From: Thermothelomyces thermophilus ATCC 42464
Taxonomy: Eukaryota > Ascomycota > Sordariomycetes > Sordariales > Chaetomiaceae
DNA length: 64,000 bases
Reading direction: 5' to 3'
NCBI RefSeq assembly: GCF_000226095.1
Contig: NC_016472.1
Span: forward strand, 9,176,001 to 9,240,000
Under the pieces are notes generated by a model. It made no database searches. It saw only the letters and a list, made by a program, of their open reading frames with translations, and was not told the DNA's origin. How positions within the stretch are numbered: position 1 is the first letter of the stretch; each line of letters opens with the position of its first letter. The position numbers and the translations under genes are program-made. This document shows positions 20,601 to 31,560 of this stretch, in pieces.

Positions 20601-20739
20601 TTCACAAGCTCACGACGCTCTCCATGGGAGGCTACCAAAAAACGGCACGTCTCCTACTCAACCCGGACCCTCTCAGCTTCGCTCGTCGATGGCGCGCCCG
20701 GGGCAAAAGGGCAAAAAGAGGGTATCTTGGCAACTCTGA
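17692..20739 (+). CDS. Large disordered hypothetical protein with central coiled coil and C-terminal SPLxxELLxG repeats
   Basis: An intronless 1015-residue frame of unknown function. Residues 1-410 are disordered and Ser/Pro/Arg-rich. A charged helical region (about 430-660) includes DRELEQSRPIYDGLNTDLID, then ERQRAITSQYSLLKRTTPRE and several Glu/Arg-rich helices, so a coiled coil is likely. A small folded-looking part (about 630-690) reads VSVNLVSNVDTTITAVPGWF. A second helical stretch (about 760-810) is Gln/Arg-rich. Near the C-terminus a short motif recurs with spacing of about 35-40 residues: SPLWGSFQIDELMSRKQ, CSPLLNELLTGK, GSPLFHELLAGRQVNE and more distantly QAHDALHGRLP; SEVLHGRDVNE lies upstream. 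No known domain seen. The predicted protein begins MFFKAASAPSE. Confidence 0.65.
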   Translation: MFFKAASAPSETSSAAAVQGAQDARGGPRTYRDTPFSSLTIYPFLTASFSALFRREDTCAPRLPEVPRALTESNQASGSHLDGAGLPQPDPARDRLEEDSNSYSLLRGESAATTGATPHRSYSPTTFSTAAYLQGPNLASFTSPECEPRRGQDVNAEDECPISSCEPNTDGKELALKVALAKAASPAFLYPKAHLKRVAQPASGLSATKPVQEKGEEPKCKDAAVASGGYIDNDTQDNNEEDRNSNAKGRACSPEFPRYIPPTIPPKTRRSKTVKPCTASAGHRNLHAARISRKTGHRTLNNSRALHQARTPQSPPVKAARVPVKNAVVNSRRLRQAGSSNQGPGNYQTPRAVITALHPTRNAFPDMEVARHVEGDVVEESIGLNDPLFAKNGEGNESEPCSSHGGDRHYFFHFPPPDMWDHNRDFDRELEQSRPIYDGLNTDLIDKQLDEFAARTELIVSLMKAHQAELDPVNELFLANKNELAHLNYERQRAITSQYSLLKRTTPRERARIIARVAEAETPLLEEQERVKEELREIVIRGRAKIARILREDLRVPTMIDEKRARASQRKIMEEQYTELGIAGAMIGLRGSLKEQNYSTHTAILRFAQLVVDERLKAFDEKDSWHKPDKLVSVNLVSNVDTTITAVPGWFTILDAKGTVKLRGTAPLDRLKELHQILGTSLNAAREEQWADEFRPNRHTWRKQYHEPNDAWPNALQRSRGGWWACRSGPDASPAERSCKLCQPRVPSPQGQVSARAARDQYQHILKEIETAQAEASKRDQLMLKYQLQQEREDINRYWQRREWIRSGGGVDVSEVLHGRDVNELNYRPSGGESQSFQQSDTPSRYVEPHDKQALETESAPRVEFSQKSPLWGSFQIDELMSRKQIINETPSPPAAGPSSSPRRLGCSPLLNELLTGKPASKLGSLSGESSQPPRRLHGSPLFHELLAGRQVNENPPQAPPPLSLYRLNSSQAHDALHGRLPKNGTSPTQPGPSQLRSSMARPGQKGKKRVSWQL

Positions 20740-22159
20740 ATCTTTGCCTCATCTTTCTGTTCCCCCTTTTTCCCTTTAATAGCAGCACACTCCCTCCTTC
20801 TGGAGGTCTTCTCCTCGCCCTCTTCTTTTTTGCGTCATCCTCTTTCCTAGAGGCAAATCTTCATTCCTTCGGGCGTTGGGTGAATAAGGCGAGTCAAAGG
20901 CCCGGCGGTGCAATGCTCGATACTCACGATACCCCTCCCTCTGGAGGGGTCATCGGATGGCCATGTGTACCTGAATTACTGCGATTTGGGAATTTGATGA
21001 TGACTCGTACCGTCCTTTACGACGGTTATGGCAGCCACTTAATCTTAATTTACGAGGTTTGTCATTGGGGTTTCCGGACTGGCTGAAAGGCGTTACTGGG
21101 AAGAGATTTTTAGGCGGGATCTGGCGATGACGATGAAGAGGGAGTCAGTGATTCTACCCCTATCGATCAGCTCGGAAGGTTTCCGTAATGGGGACCACAA
21201 ACTCTGAAATGAACGGCCTTGGGCTGATGTCTCCTTGGGTGCAGGCTGGAGGGTTGGAAGCTAGGGAGGGGTAGGAGAATGTGTGTGGACAACCCGCGCT
21301 GTGGCCCCTTGCCTATTTCTCTTGGTTTTCTACATAATGGAATTCAGCGGGTCGGGGTGCCTTTTTAGGTATTTTTGTTTCTTCCCGAATCTTGCCTTGC
21401 GAACTCGGAGGTTCCCTGTGGAACTTCCTGCCCGGTATTGGAAGGTTTCAGGGGTTCCGAACTATTGCTCTTCACATCAGTTGGTTGATTTGGACGGGGG
21501 CACCGCCAAAGCTGACAACAAACCGAGCAGTGCATTGATAGAAGCAAGGAGCAATCCAGCAGTGATTGTCTTTAATCCTTTTAGAAATATATTTATCGAG
21601 TAGCGTCCGCTACACATAATGGTTAGATAGAGAGAAGCGCAGTGCTATCCTAGAGGATGGCACAAGCAGCGTTGTATGGAGCTGAGACACGGGACATGAT
21701 GTCTCCGTGTCCGGTGGAGAATTTGTGTCCGGAGTTGTGGCCGGTCTCTGCTCGGGACAAATCTTCGACCCAATTTCCTCCGCAATCCGATTCTGGGTCG
21801 ACTCGGTCTTCTCCCAACCTTATCCCGGCCCTTGCCACTCCAAGTCCGAGATGGTCGCTCTCCTCACCCTCCCTATAATCCCGACCCATGCCCCCTCATC
21901 TCCCCGTGTGCACCTTCAAGCATGTCGTGTCTCATCGTCGGCATTAAGTCGTCAATCTGTAGATGCCCAGCTCAGTCACCCTCACCAGGGTCCCGGCGTT
22001 GTGGGCAAAGAAATCGTCGTCAGGCCCCGACTCCTCCTTCTACGCCGCCCGCCGCGCGGAGTAGTACCCTTCCCAGTTCCCTTCTCCCTCCATCCCTCCC
22101 TCTCTCAGCTCCACTCGCCGCCACGAACGAGGGCCGGACTCGCAAGCAGATCCTTCTTC
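20740..22159. other. Intergenic region
   Basis: No convincing gene. An open frame at 21707-22300 has a composition unlike the neighbouring proteins and no family resemblance. A short inverted repeat CCCTCC...GGAGGG lies near 20936-20950. Confidence 0.35.
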
Positions 22160-22528
22160 TCACCTCTTCCGCCTAGCAGCCGTCTCGCCGGCGAGGCTGC
22201 TGAATGGGCTGCCCGTCCCGTATGCACTCCACTCCTGGGACGGCGGCCCTGGGGAGCGGGAAGGGGAAGTGAAAGGAGAGGAAGAAGGCGAAGGAGATAG
22301 GGGAGGAGAGCAGAGGGGGGTGGAGCTGCTGGTGGTGTTGGTGGTGGTGGTGGTGAGCCCCCACTCGGCGGAGCGGTGCTCGTTGCAGAGCCTCTCGGCG
22401 CGCCTGCTTATCATCCAGGTGGTGCAGCCGTCGCGGTCCGGGCCGCACGCGTGCGACGTCGGGGTGACCTCGACGCAGCCGCAACGGAAGGTCAAGGTGA
22501 CGCTCCAGCAGTAATATGGGCGTGTCAT
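22160..22528 (-). CDS. Small Cys-containing hypothetical protein (doubtful)
   Basis: A 122-residue frame starting at 22528. The first 50 residues look protein-like: MTRPYYCWSVTLTFRCGCVE and then HACGPDRDGCTTW, with a CxC pair and further Cys and His residues that recall short fungal proteins with a zinc-binding-like start. The rest is Thr/Ser/Pro low-complexity sequence. There are no neighbours on this strand within 8 kb. It may be a real small gene or a chance frame; function unknown. Confidence 0.35.
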   Translation of the reverse strand: MTRPYYCWSVTLTFRCGCVEVTPTSHACGPDRDGCTTWMISRRAERLCNEHRSAEWGLTTTTTNTTSSSTPLCSPPLSPSPSSSPFTSPSRSPGPPSQEWSAYGTGSPFSSLAGETAARRKR

Positions 22529-24297
22529 CTCCTCCTCTCGTCCTCTTGTCCTTTGTTTACTGTTTCCTGTTTTTGCTGTGCGCTGTGTGGCTTTCTAACT
22601 TAGGATGGACCGAGGAGAAGAAGTTGGATTACGGGTGCGTGCGCGGTTGGGGTACCCCCTTGGACGGCTTTAAGTTCCCGAACAGCTGTGGTTGTGTGGC
22701 TGGCGGGGTCTAATCGTTGCTGATGCTGAGGAGAACTGAAAAGAATAGAGAAGTCTAAGAGAGAATCCGTAGATTCTCCTTTGCGTCTCTCAAAAAGAGA
22801 CAATACTCCCAGGGAAGAAATGATGAGCAATATTTCACCAGGACGATATTCACAGTTGCGCTGGGATGACAAATGAGAACGGCGAGGGGAATAGAAGCGT
22901 AAGTGAGAACGGAGGCCGTATTCTTTAAGAACACCGACTCTCGTTCTTCCTGCTGTCGTTTCGTCCGCGGGGTGAGATGCTGCGGGTGTGAGACACAGAT
23001 CACGAATAGGTAGCTATATTTCTGAGAGCGTCGGCTCGGGTGGTTTTGTTTTTTATTTTTTATTTCTTTTTTTTTTTTTTGGGTTTTGGGGTGGGGGGGG
23101 GGGGGGGGGGCGCAGTTCAAGGAGGGACAGGATGCGCCCGGGAGTCAGAGGCGTTGCACACACCCGGGGGATGGTTGCCTGACTGCGGCGTGTGGTTGTG
23201 CTAGCCACAGGAACCCGTGCGCCCCGGCTGGCCTCTTCCAACGGGATCGTTGGGGGAAGAAACCTCAGGCAGAAAAACATTCGGCATCCGATTGGGCGAC
23301 AGGCGCCGAAGTTCAGGGTCGCACGGGGATCAGTCACCCGATTCCGGTGGCCGGTTGCAGGGGACCGCCCCGGCACGGGAGAGGGCGGCAGAGGACGGGG
23401 AACCGGAAATTTAAGTGTTGGGTTGGAGGAAGGAATGTTCGGGTAGATTCCGACATGCTCAGGCAAAGCCACGTTTTTTGACGGTATTTGATGTACGGAG
23501 TATGTAGTCCGTCCATACAGGCAGATCTGACAAAAGAACATCAGTTGAATTTTTCAACGTTGAGCTGCAAGGCGAAGGGACAGTGCACCGCCGCGCGGTT
23601 TGGCACACTATTAATTCGACAACCTCGGGCTCTGCAAGTAAGATGCTCACAGGTAGGCGGGAGTCAACTTACTCTATGTATGTACCTATCTTTCCTACGA
23701 CATTACCTACCAGGTTCTCTGCTTAACGATCTGGTAAGTGTTGGACTGTTGTAATCCGTATGTACCGTACTGTGCCTAAAATATTCCGTACAAATTACGG
23801 ATTACTTCGTAATCGGCGCGCTCCCGGAAGCTCGAGCGCCCCACATCCGGCTTGGCAGGAGCACTCCGCTGCCGTCATTGGCGGCCTGTTGTCGCGTTAC
23901 ATTCGATTGCAAGCTGCAATTGCACATTGCCAGCGTGCATCTTGCTGTCGACGACTTCACTCGACCGTCCGTATTCTCGCACATCAAACCAACCACAACG
24001 TCGCTGTCGATGCCGTTCTCTTGTTTCCAGATTTAGAACGAGATATTTTCCTTTCTGAAATTTTTCTCTTCTTTTTTGTATTTGATTAGCATTGTGTTTC
24101 ACTTCCGCTCGTGTCTTGGTCCACGAATTTGCCCCTTTTCCTTACAAGAGCACCAACGAGAGCCATCCGGCATCCGATTCATGGAATAGGCTACCCAAAT
24201 AATCTGCAAACATATTTTCACACAGTCTCGACCTCGATTGTACACTCGCACCGTTGGCCTAAACCCCGGCACCAACCCGCCCCCCCTTCCCCCAAAC
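22529..24297. other. Intergenic region with homopolymer tracts and TAMTCCGTA motifs
   Basis: Contains a 14-base T run (23067-23080), an 18-base G run (23093-23110), TACGGAGTA at 23494-23502, TAATCCGTA at 23752-23760 and TACGGATTA at 23796-23804. The last two are inverted relative to each other. The final 250 bases are pyrimidine-rich and probably form the promoter and leader of the kinase gene. Confidence 0.45.
23093..23110. repeat. Poly(G) tract
   Basis: Eighteen consecutive G, preceded by T-rich sequence. Exact length is often unreliable in assemblies. Confidence 0.8.
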
Positions 24298-26994
24298 ATG
24301 CCGCGACCTGCCACGACGGGCTACGAGCGCCTTGCGCAAGCCGACCTCTCGGACGACTCGGATGACGACCCTCTCGCCACCAGCTATGCCTCGCTGCAAC
24401 ACCCGACCGCTCCGCGTTATGTCTCGGCCGACCAGCGACGCTCGCACTCGGGCATGGCAACCCCGAAATACTCCATCTCGTCCGGGCCGGGCATCCACGA
24501 TCCCTCACGGTCCGGCGGCCGCCACCGCCGACGCGGTCGGAGGAACTCGGGTGTCGATCTCAAGGCCATCAATGCGCGTCTCGAGCGGTGGGCCGACGAG
24601 ATTGCGTCCAAATTCAAGCGAAGCCGCGGGAAGAAGAAGGGCGAGGAGGAGCATCTCGAGATCCACCACTCAGTCTTCCAACCTCCCGAGGGCGTCCGTC
24701 CAGTTACGGCTGAGATGCTGGCCGTGCCCGAGCCAGGTTACATGACCAAAGCCGAATTCGACGCCATCGTCGACAGCGTCAGGTCAGCCATACGCCAGGG
24801 CGTGCACCCCCGCATGATATCCCAGGGGAGCTCGGGCAGCTACTTTGCCAGGAACCCTGACGGAAAGGTGGTGGGCGTCTTCAAGCCCAAAGACGAGGAA
24901 CCCTATGCCGCGGGAAATCCGAAATGGAACAAGTGGATTCACCGGAACTTGTTCCCGTGCTTCTTCGGCAGAGCTTGGTTTGTCTCCCTCCCCGGGAATT
25001 TTTTCCGAGTGGAATGCCTCCTCCCATGCTAACCCAACTGACCGCTTCCCAGCCTGATCCCCAACCTGTCCTACGTCAGCGAAGCCGCAGCTTACGTTCT
25101 CGACGCGCAGCTGCGAACCCACATTGTCCCGTACACAGACGTTGTCTACCTCTCGTCCAAATCGTTCCACTACCCGTTCTGGGATCGATATGCCTACTCG
25201 AGGAAGAGGAAGCCCTTGCCTGCTAAGCCGGGTAGTTTCCAGGTCTTCTTGAAGGGATATAAGGATGCAAACGTCTTTCTGCGAGAGCACCCATGGCCGG
25301 ACCAGTATCTCTCCGGGTTCCGGACGACGGATCCCCACAGGAAGCGGAAGAGGCGATGGGCCGACAGCTGCCGCCCGAGCAGCGCGCCGCACGATGACGT
25401 CGATAGCGAGGACGGCGACGACATCCCGAGGTCGCAAACACCAGGCCCCGGCAATTTTGTTTGGACCCCCACCCTGAAACAGGCGTTCAGGGAAGAGCTG
25501 GAAAAGCTCGTCATCCTGGACTACATCATGCGGAATACGGATAGAGGACTGGACAACTGGATGATCAAGGTTGACTGGGAGACCGAGCAGGTCTCGGTAG
25601 CATCAGAGCCGATCCGCCTCAACATGGATCCCTCGGATCCAGAACCTGGACCGAGGCCAGTTGACCTGGCGCAAAGAGGGCCTCCCAGAACGCGGGCATC
25701 GTATCCTTACCGGCCCGAGAGGCCCATGGACGCGTCCACACCCGTGTCAACCGCGCCAGAACCCCGCATCACGATAGGGGCTATCGACAATTCACTGTCG
25801 TGGCCCTGGAAGCACCCCGATGCTTGGCGAAGGTAAGCACAGAACCTCGAGACTGAGGCTGGCTGACCTCACCTGCTAACCAATATTCCCAGCTTCCCTT
25901 TCGGCTGGCTCTTCCTTCCAGTCGACCTTATCGGCAGGCCCTTCTCTCAGAAGACCCGAGACCATTTCCTTCCCCTCCTCACGTCGACGCACTGGTGGAG
26001 CCAGACACAGCATGCCCTGCGCCGCGTCTTTGAGATGGATAACGACTTCCAAGAGCGTATGTTTGCCCGCCAAATGGCCGTCATGAAGGGACAAGCCTGG
26101 AACGTTGTCGAGACGCTCAAGACACCCGACCACGGGCCCCTCGAGCTCACCCGCCGCCCCAAGGTTTGCGTCTGGGACGACCTCGTCGAAGTCCCCGTTG
26201 CTGTGCCCATGCGCGCGGCAAGCGCCGAGATGCGTCGCCGCGCCAACGCCGAATTGGACCCTGCAGCCCAGGCGGCGGCGGCCGGTTCCCGCGCCAAAGC
26301 CAGCAACGACATCCTCGCTGAAGAGGAGATGGACATTGGCGCCGCCAACACCTCGCCCAGCGCCCAAGCTGTGTCTGCTCCCCCAACCTCTACCGCAGGT
26401 CCCGCCGTCGATCTCCTCGGCCTCGCCAGTCCGCCCGCCGACTTGCCACACCCGGGCAGGTTCGAGCTGGCTCTCCAGGACGACCCTCTTTCGCCGGGTG
26501 CGCCAGGAAGTAATAATGTCGACAGCAACAACAACAACAACAACAACACCGGCACTCACGCTCACGCCAACGGGAACCCATCCCGCCCGCAATTTTCGCG
26601 CGCCGCGCATTCCCTCAAGTCCCTGAACGTCTACTCACCCGACCGTGGTGCCGCCAAGGGGGAGACCAGCTCACTTGCCGCGCAGTTCTACAATAACTCC
26701 AGCCGGGCTGCCGGAGGCAGCGGCAGCAACGGCGGGCGGCGTAGCGGTAGTCTGGACTATAGCCGCGGCCGCGGCGGCTCTGGCTATGGCTACGGTGGCC
26801 AAGGGCGCCGGGGACGCGGTGGTGGAGCAAACGAGGCGGAAGACGAGGGCGACGATGTCGAACAGGACCAGGAATTGGAGGGCGGGGACCTGGGATACGC
26901 GGCGGCCACGGGCATGGAGGGGAATCGGCGCAAGGTGATTGTGGAGCGGCTGGAGATGGTCAAGGGGCGAAATCCGGTGTTTACGTGGTGTTGA
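24298..26994 (+). CDS. lsb6: Phosphatidylinositol 4-kinase type II, Lsb6-like
   Basis: Makes phosphatidylinositol 4-phosphate at endosomal and vacuolar membranes in the yeast family member. Exons are 24298-24977, 25053-25832 and 25893-26994, with introns 24978-25052 and 25833-25892 that restore the frame; 853 residues. A basic disordered head (1-120) precedes the kinase fold: glycine loop GSSGSYF at 177-183, ATP-binding Lys196 in VFKPK, FGRACLIPNLSY across the first intron, catalytic NTDRGLDNW with D390 and N395, and the metal-binding Asp472 in AIDNSLSWPWKHPD. A polar insert (near KRKRRWADSC) lies between the lobes. The mammalian CCPCC palmitoylation motif is here FPCFF, with one Cys. A long Asn/Gly/Arg-rich tail (NNNNNNNT, RGRGGSGYGYGG) follows. 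The start is the first ATG before conserved sequence. Confidence 0.92.
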
Positions 26995-27974
26995 GCTCAT
27001 CAGCATGGAGTGGTTTTGTGTTTTGTTCCTGTTTTTTTTTTTCCCTCCCTCTTTTGGCCGGGTGTTGGCGAGAACGGTGTCAATCAAGGTTGGGATGGGG
27101 ATGGATGCCGGCCGTGTATTGGGTAAGAGGCTGGCGAGCAAGAGGAAGAGGTCATGCGCGAGGAGCGGTCCCGTCGCTTCGCTCTGTTTTGACTTAGATG
27201 GGTGTATCCAAGGGCCGCGGTTGTGGCGGCTAGGCACACACACACAGTGTTCTTCTAATTCTGTCTATCGGCGTCCGGGATGGCAAGAAGGGCTAAGAAG
27301 GTATGTTACGGGATACACGGTATAGAAAATAAAGCATGTTCAAACGGGGTTGTTCTCGCTAGCTTCTACCTTGTCTTCCATGTCTCTTGGGCACTTCACT
27401 AAGGTTGCAAGAAAGTGTCGCCAAGTATGCGCACACCTGGCAGGCAAGGAGGGTTTTGTTATGGATAAATAGGGGGGCCTAATAGATTGGGGCTGCAGGG
27501 GAGATTAGGAGGGGTAAAGGAGGAGGTAGTAAATACATCTGTACACTACGGGAATTTCATACCGGATTGAAGAGAATAGAGGACGGACTGCACGGAGTTC
27601 TAAGGGAGAGTTGACTGCGCAAGCTAAAAAGAAGCAAAGAAGATGAAATGGAGGGAGACAAGAACGTGTGAGGGCCGAAGGGAGGGGGAAGAGGGAGAGG
27701 GAAGGGCTGGAACTCCGACTCCGTGACGCGATCATCCGGGTATCGGGCAACGCGGAATACACACTTGGCTCCATCATTTGCTTTTTTTCCCCTTCTACCT
27801 CTTCTTTCCTTCCCTTTCTACCGATACTGTATACTACGTACGGCCAGCTGAGCACGGAACCCAAAATATCATGACGGTTGATTGTTGTCTGGATCACGCT
27901 CAACAAGCCCCAGTTGCTTTTCGGATAGCCGTCCTTTGGAGGTGGCAGGCTGCTACCGGGGAATCAGGTGTGTA

Positions 27975-28011
27975 TAGTGTACGGATTATGTGTATTCCGT
28001 TATGTACACTA
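27975..28011. repeat. Foldback micro-element, 8-base perfect inverted ends
   Basis: Starts TAGTGTAC (27975-27982) and ends GTACACTA (28004-28011), total 37 bases, enclosing TACGGATTA and ATTCCGTTA in inverted order. Similar units occur at 30902-30929, 50326-50361 and 59664-59682. Confidence 0.55.
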
Positions 28012-30901
28012 GAGGTGGGGTTTGATGGTTAATTAAAAAAGAAAGAGCAAAAACATTGGTGCAGGGGCGATGCCGAAGCTAGACGGAGAGCCAAGCAAGG
28101 GGGGGGGGGATCCTGTTAAGACGGAAGCAGGGAAGATGCTTCGTACTCACTTTACATACAGAACGCCCTTATCCCTCCTATAACACACCACAGCTATGGT
28201 ACAGACTGTTTGGGATGGGCGATATGTGGGTGCTCCGGAGTTCGTGTATGTACTGTACATACATACCTTACATTGCGTGCGGAATCTGCGAAAGAGGCAC
28301 GATCATGCAGGCCTGCGAACGGGGCTCCCGGGGAATTGGGCGGGCGTGCTCAACGCCCCTTCCTTCTGTGTCATCATTGGACGGAGCTATAACATAACAG
28401 TCGCGCGGTGCGCCTCAAAGGCGGAGGGTATAACAGGCAGGTGCTTTCCGCACTCCGTCCGTACATGTGTGCGAGTCAGAAACTGCATGGTGAGTTGGCA
28501 TCAAGCCATCGGACCGATCCACCCAGATGAAGTACCGGGATTCAGCGGCGCGCTAAGATGGTACAGCACAAGCGAGGGATGTAACTACGGCCCTCTCGAT
28601 ATGCCCTCCTCAGTTGCTAAACGTCGTGAGCGAGGACCGAGCCTTTGGTTGCCGGGTTCCGGAACCCCCGTCATGGAGCGTAGTGTAATAGTAGGGCCGT
28701 GAGTGTGTGCCGAGGCTTCAGTACGGAGGTACTTCGTAGTGCATTCCGTATGTACACAGTTGTGACTGACGAGATCAGCGGGACGCTGAAGCAGCAGAGG
28801 GCAACCTGTAGTCGCCATTCAATATCACCGGACTTGGTCGGGACCCATGGTTCACAAGCCTCGATACTACGCTCACCCTCTCCGCCTGCACCCCAATCCT
28901 AGCGTCTGCAGTGCTTGTGCTTGAAATGGTGCCCCAGCCACCCTGATTTCCTCACGCCGTTATGCACGAGCTGAGGCCATTGAAAAGAGAAGGGGAAGGT
29001 AGTGGTAAGTGAGCATGCAGGCTGCTCAGCGTGTATGTACTGTACCTTCCTCCACATCGCGAGCAGCATAGTGTACGTCCGTACACCGTATGCATGCACC
29101 TTTGGCAGGAATCAATGTCCGCGATACGTTACCCACTTCGCGCAACCATTCCATCACTCGGATCTGCGGGGTACCAGCGGAAAGAGAGAGAAAGCGAGCA
29201 AGGTGGGAAACCGGGAAAGAGGGGTGTGAAAAGACTGCCAAACTATCGAGCTTCCCATGCTGGCGAAAGCGAATGGCGCGGGGGTGGTGGAAACCCCAGA
29301 GAGACTAGTTGTATGCGAGACATTCTCTGCCGTTTTCACACAATTTCGTGCACCCTCATCAGCACCCACTTGCCCGAGACACTCATTCGCCGCGGTCCCG
29401 ACCGAGAGATGGGTGCGCCAAGCTCGGTGGGCTCGGGAGAGCTGGGCGGAAAGGAGGGGTTTTGTCCGTCAAGGTTCCACAAACCCGGCCGCCTGGGACG
29501 ACCCAGACGGCCTGAGAGGGAGGGAGGAAGGGGGGCTGGGATTCGAGAAGATGCCAGGTTTCATGGAGTTTGCAGTTGCTTGGTGGGGGTTGGAGGAGTT
29601 CCGAGAAGTGAGTAGCACCGCACCATCCCATTTGGCCGTGTCTCGCAGTCCTCTGAACAGAGAGACACGTCCCCTCTCCCACCCGCCTTTGACTCGCGCA
29701 CGCGCGGTGCAAATGCCGTGTTAGGGAGAACGGCGTCTTCCTGGTTGGGCACCATGAACCCCCTTCCGAGCTTATAGTCATGATCGCTCAGAATATTGCT
29801 CCCAGACTATCTGATAAGTCACGACGAACAAACTGGGACGCCTGCAGTGTGTGGCGGTCGTCCAGTTTAAGGAGGTCGGGCTACTAGAGAGGTCGCGAGA
29901 GCCACTCATCCAAGCCCGACCCGACGCGCTGGTTGCGGCTAGGAGCGCCCTGGTCCCAGTGTGGGACCCCTGTCGCAAATTCTCCTGCCCCATCCACTGC
30001 CGTTAACCACGCCGGTTTCGGTTTGGTCCGGAATAACGAAGGAATCCGTGTCTGTGGAGTGCCCTCTGCTCCAGAGCGCATCCTGTGCGCTTTTCGGATG
30101 GAGCATAGTGCAGTACATAGGGAGATGGTTGGCGTTAACGACAGCCTGGTATTGGTACATCATAGGCATGGAGAGGATGTTCTGTTTAATGATGTTGGGC
30201 GTAGTGCGGAGGAGATGATTCTTGTACATACCTGAGGTCGCGAATTTTGTGTTGGTCTTGGATATTTTCCGTCCGACCCCAGAATGAAGTATTTGGAACC
30301 TCCTGCCGGGATAGCCGCAAGCGATGGACCTGAAACCGGCTCCCAGTGGAGGGGGAACCATCCAATGTGGCGCTTTACAAGGATCATGGGTACCAAGAGA
30401 AGGGAACCTGACCGCCTCGCTCCATGAAACCTGTCGTTTTTGGGAGACAGCCTCGCAGCTGACGATCCCTCCCGTGAGCGTTTTGGGATAGGCTCGGTAG
30501 GCAACCCTGCAACCAAAGTCTCAGTTGCATGCCATGTTCCGTCTCGCAGACTGAGAGGTTCGGATTCGTGCCCACCCCGTCTTTGTTCTCCGATGCCGCC
30601 GCGGGCCGTAGGCCGCTCAGAACGACCATGACGCGGGTAAAACGGCCTTGCCTCTGCCGACGAATCTTGGGACGGTCAACCTGTTCCTACGCACATAAGC
30701 CGTGAGGGGAGATTCGACCCAACCTTTGCTGCGTGAAGGGCCGTGGCTGGAAACCGATGGAGGGTACCTCCCGGCTGGTTCACGGGTATTACCGCGCAGA
30801 TCCACCGTCAATAGACCTGGAGACCGTTTCAATTTTGCGGATCCGTTTCGCGAGCCGGCGACCCCATGACCGTGAATGACGGGGCTGGGTGGGACACAAC
30901 C

Positions 30902-30929
30902 GTAGTGTAATCCGTACTGCGTACACTAC
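30902..30929. repeat. Foldback micro-element
   Basis: GTAGTGTA (30902-30909) and TACACTAC (30922-30929) are perfect inverted ends around ATCCGTACTGCG. A related unit, TAGTCCGTACTGTAGTGTA, follows near 30956. Confidence 0.55.
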
Positions 30930-31532
30930 ACGGTACCGTATGTTTGGAATATATGTAGTCCGTACTGTAGTGTATGTAGGTACATAGGTACATACATACA
31001 CAGTACGACACACGACACCGCATCAGTGTGCACTAGTGGAGGACCCGTTGGTGTGGTTTTGCGCACAGATATGCGTGGGCAACTTACCAACCGGGCGGGA
31101 GCCGGCGAGACATGAGGCGTATCCCCAAACTGCTGGGAAGCGGGTACGTACCACGCTCACCCCTGCATTTTCGGCCCGGTTTGCGACACCACGAACGCAG
31201 CCGGACATCTGCCAGTGCCTCCACCAGTCCCTGGGCCAGCGACGCGTGTGAATGCGCGTGCTTCATCCTTTGAGCGGCCTTCTCTCCATTTGTACAATGC
31301 CGTGTTCGGTCTCTGATCAGACAACTTTCCAGGTTTCAAGAGAGGGAGACGCCGCATTCCGCATTCCGCATGCCCGCTGTTTCTGCTAGCTCCCCTTTGC
31401 CGGCGAAAACAACTGAACCAAGTTGAAGCTGGTTCGGAAACGGCACGCTGACCGGGGGGTTACGGCAGATGGCGGATGTTTTGCAGCAGCGCCATGCTAC
31501 TGCCCGCAAGACGGGGTGGGCAGGTAGCCCGG

Positions 31533-31560
31533 TTTTTTTTTTTTTTTTTTAAGAAAAAAA
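31533..31560. repeat. T18 tract followed by A-rich run
   Basis: Eighteen T (31533-31550), then AAG and eight A. The T and A runs can pair as a hairpin. No gene end is assigned nearby. Confidence 0.7.

Noticed and set aside
21707-22300. 197-codon plus-strand frame
   Set aside because: Composition changes along its length, no motif, and it overlaps a better-looking minus-strand frame.
28196-28702. 168-codon plus-strand frame in the gene-poor block
   Set aside because: No family resemblance, no biased codon use and no supporting splice structure.
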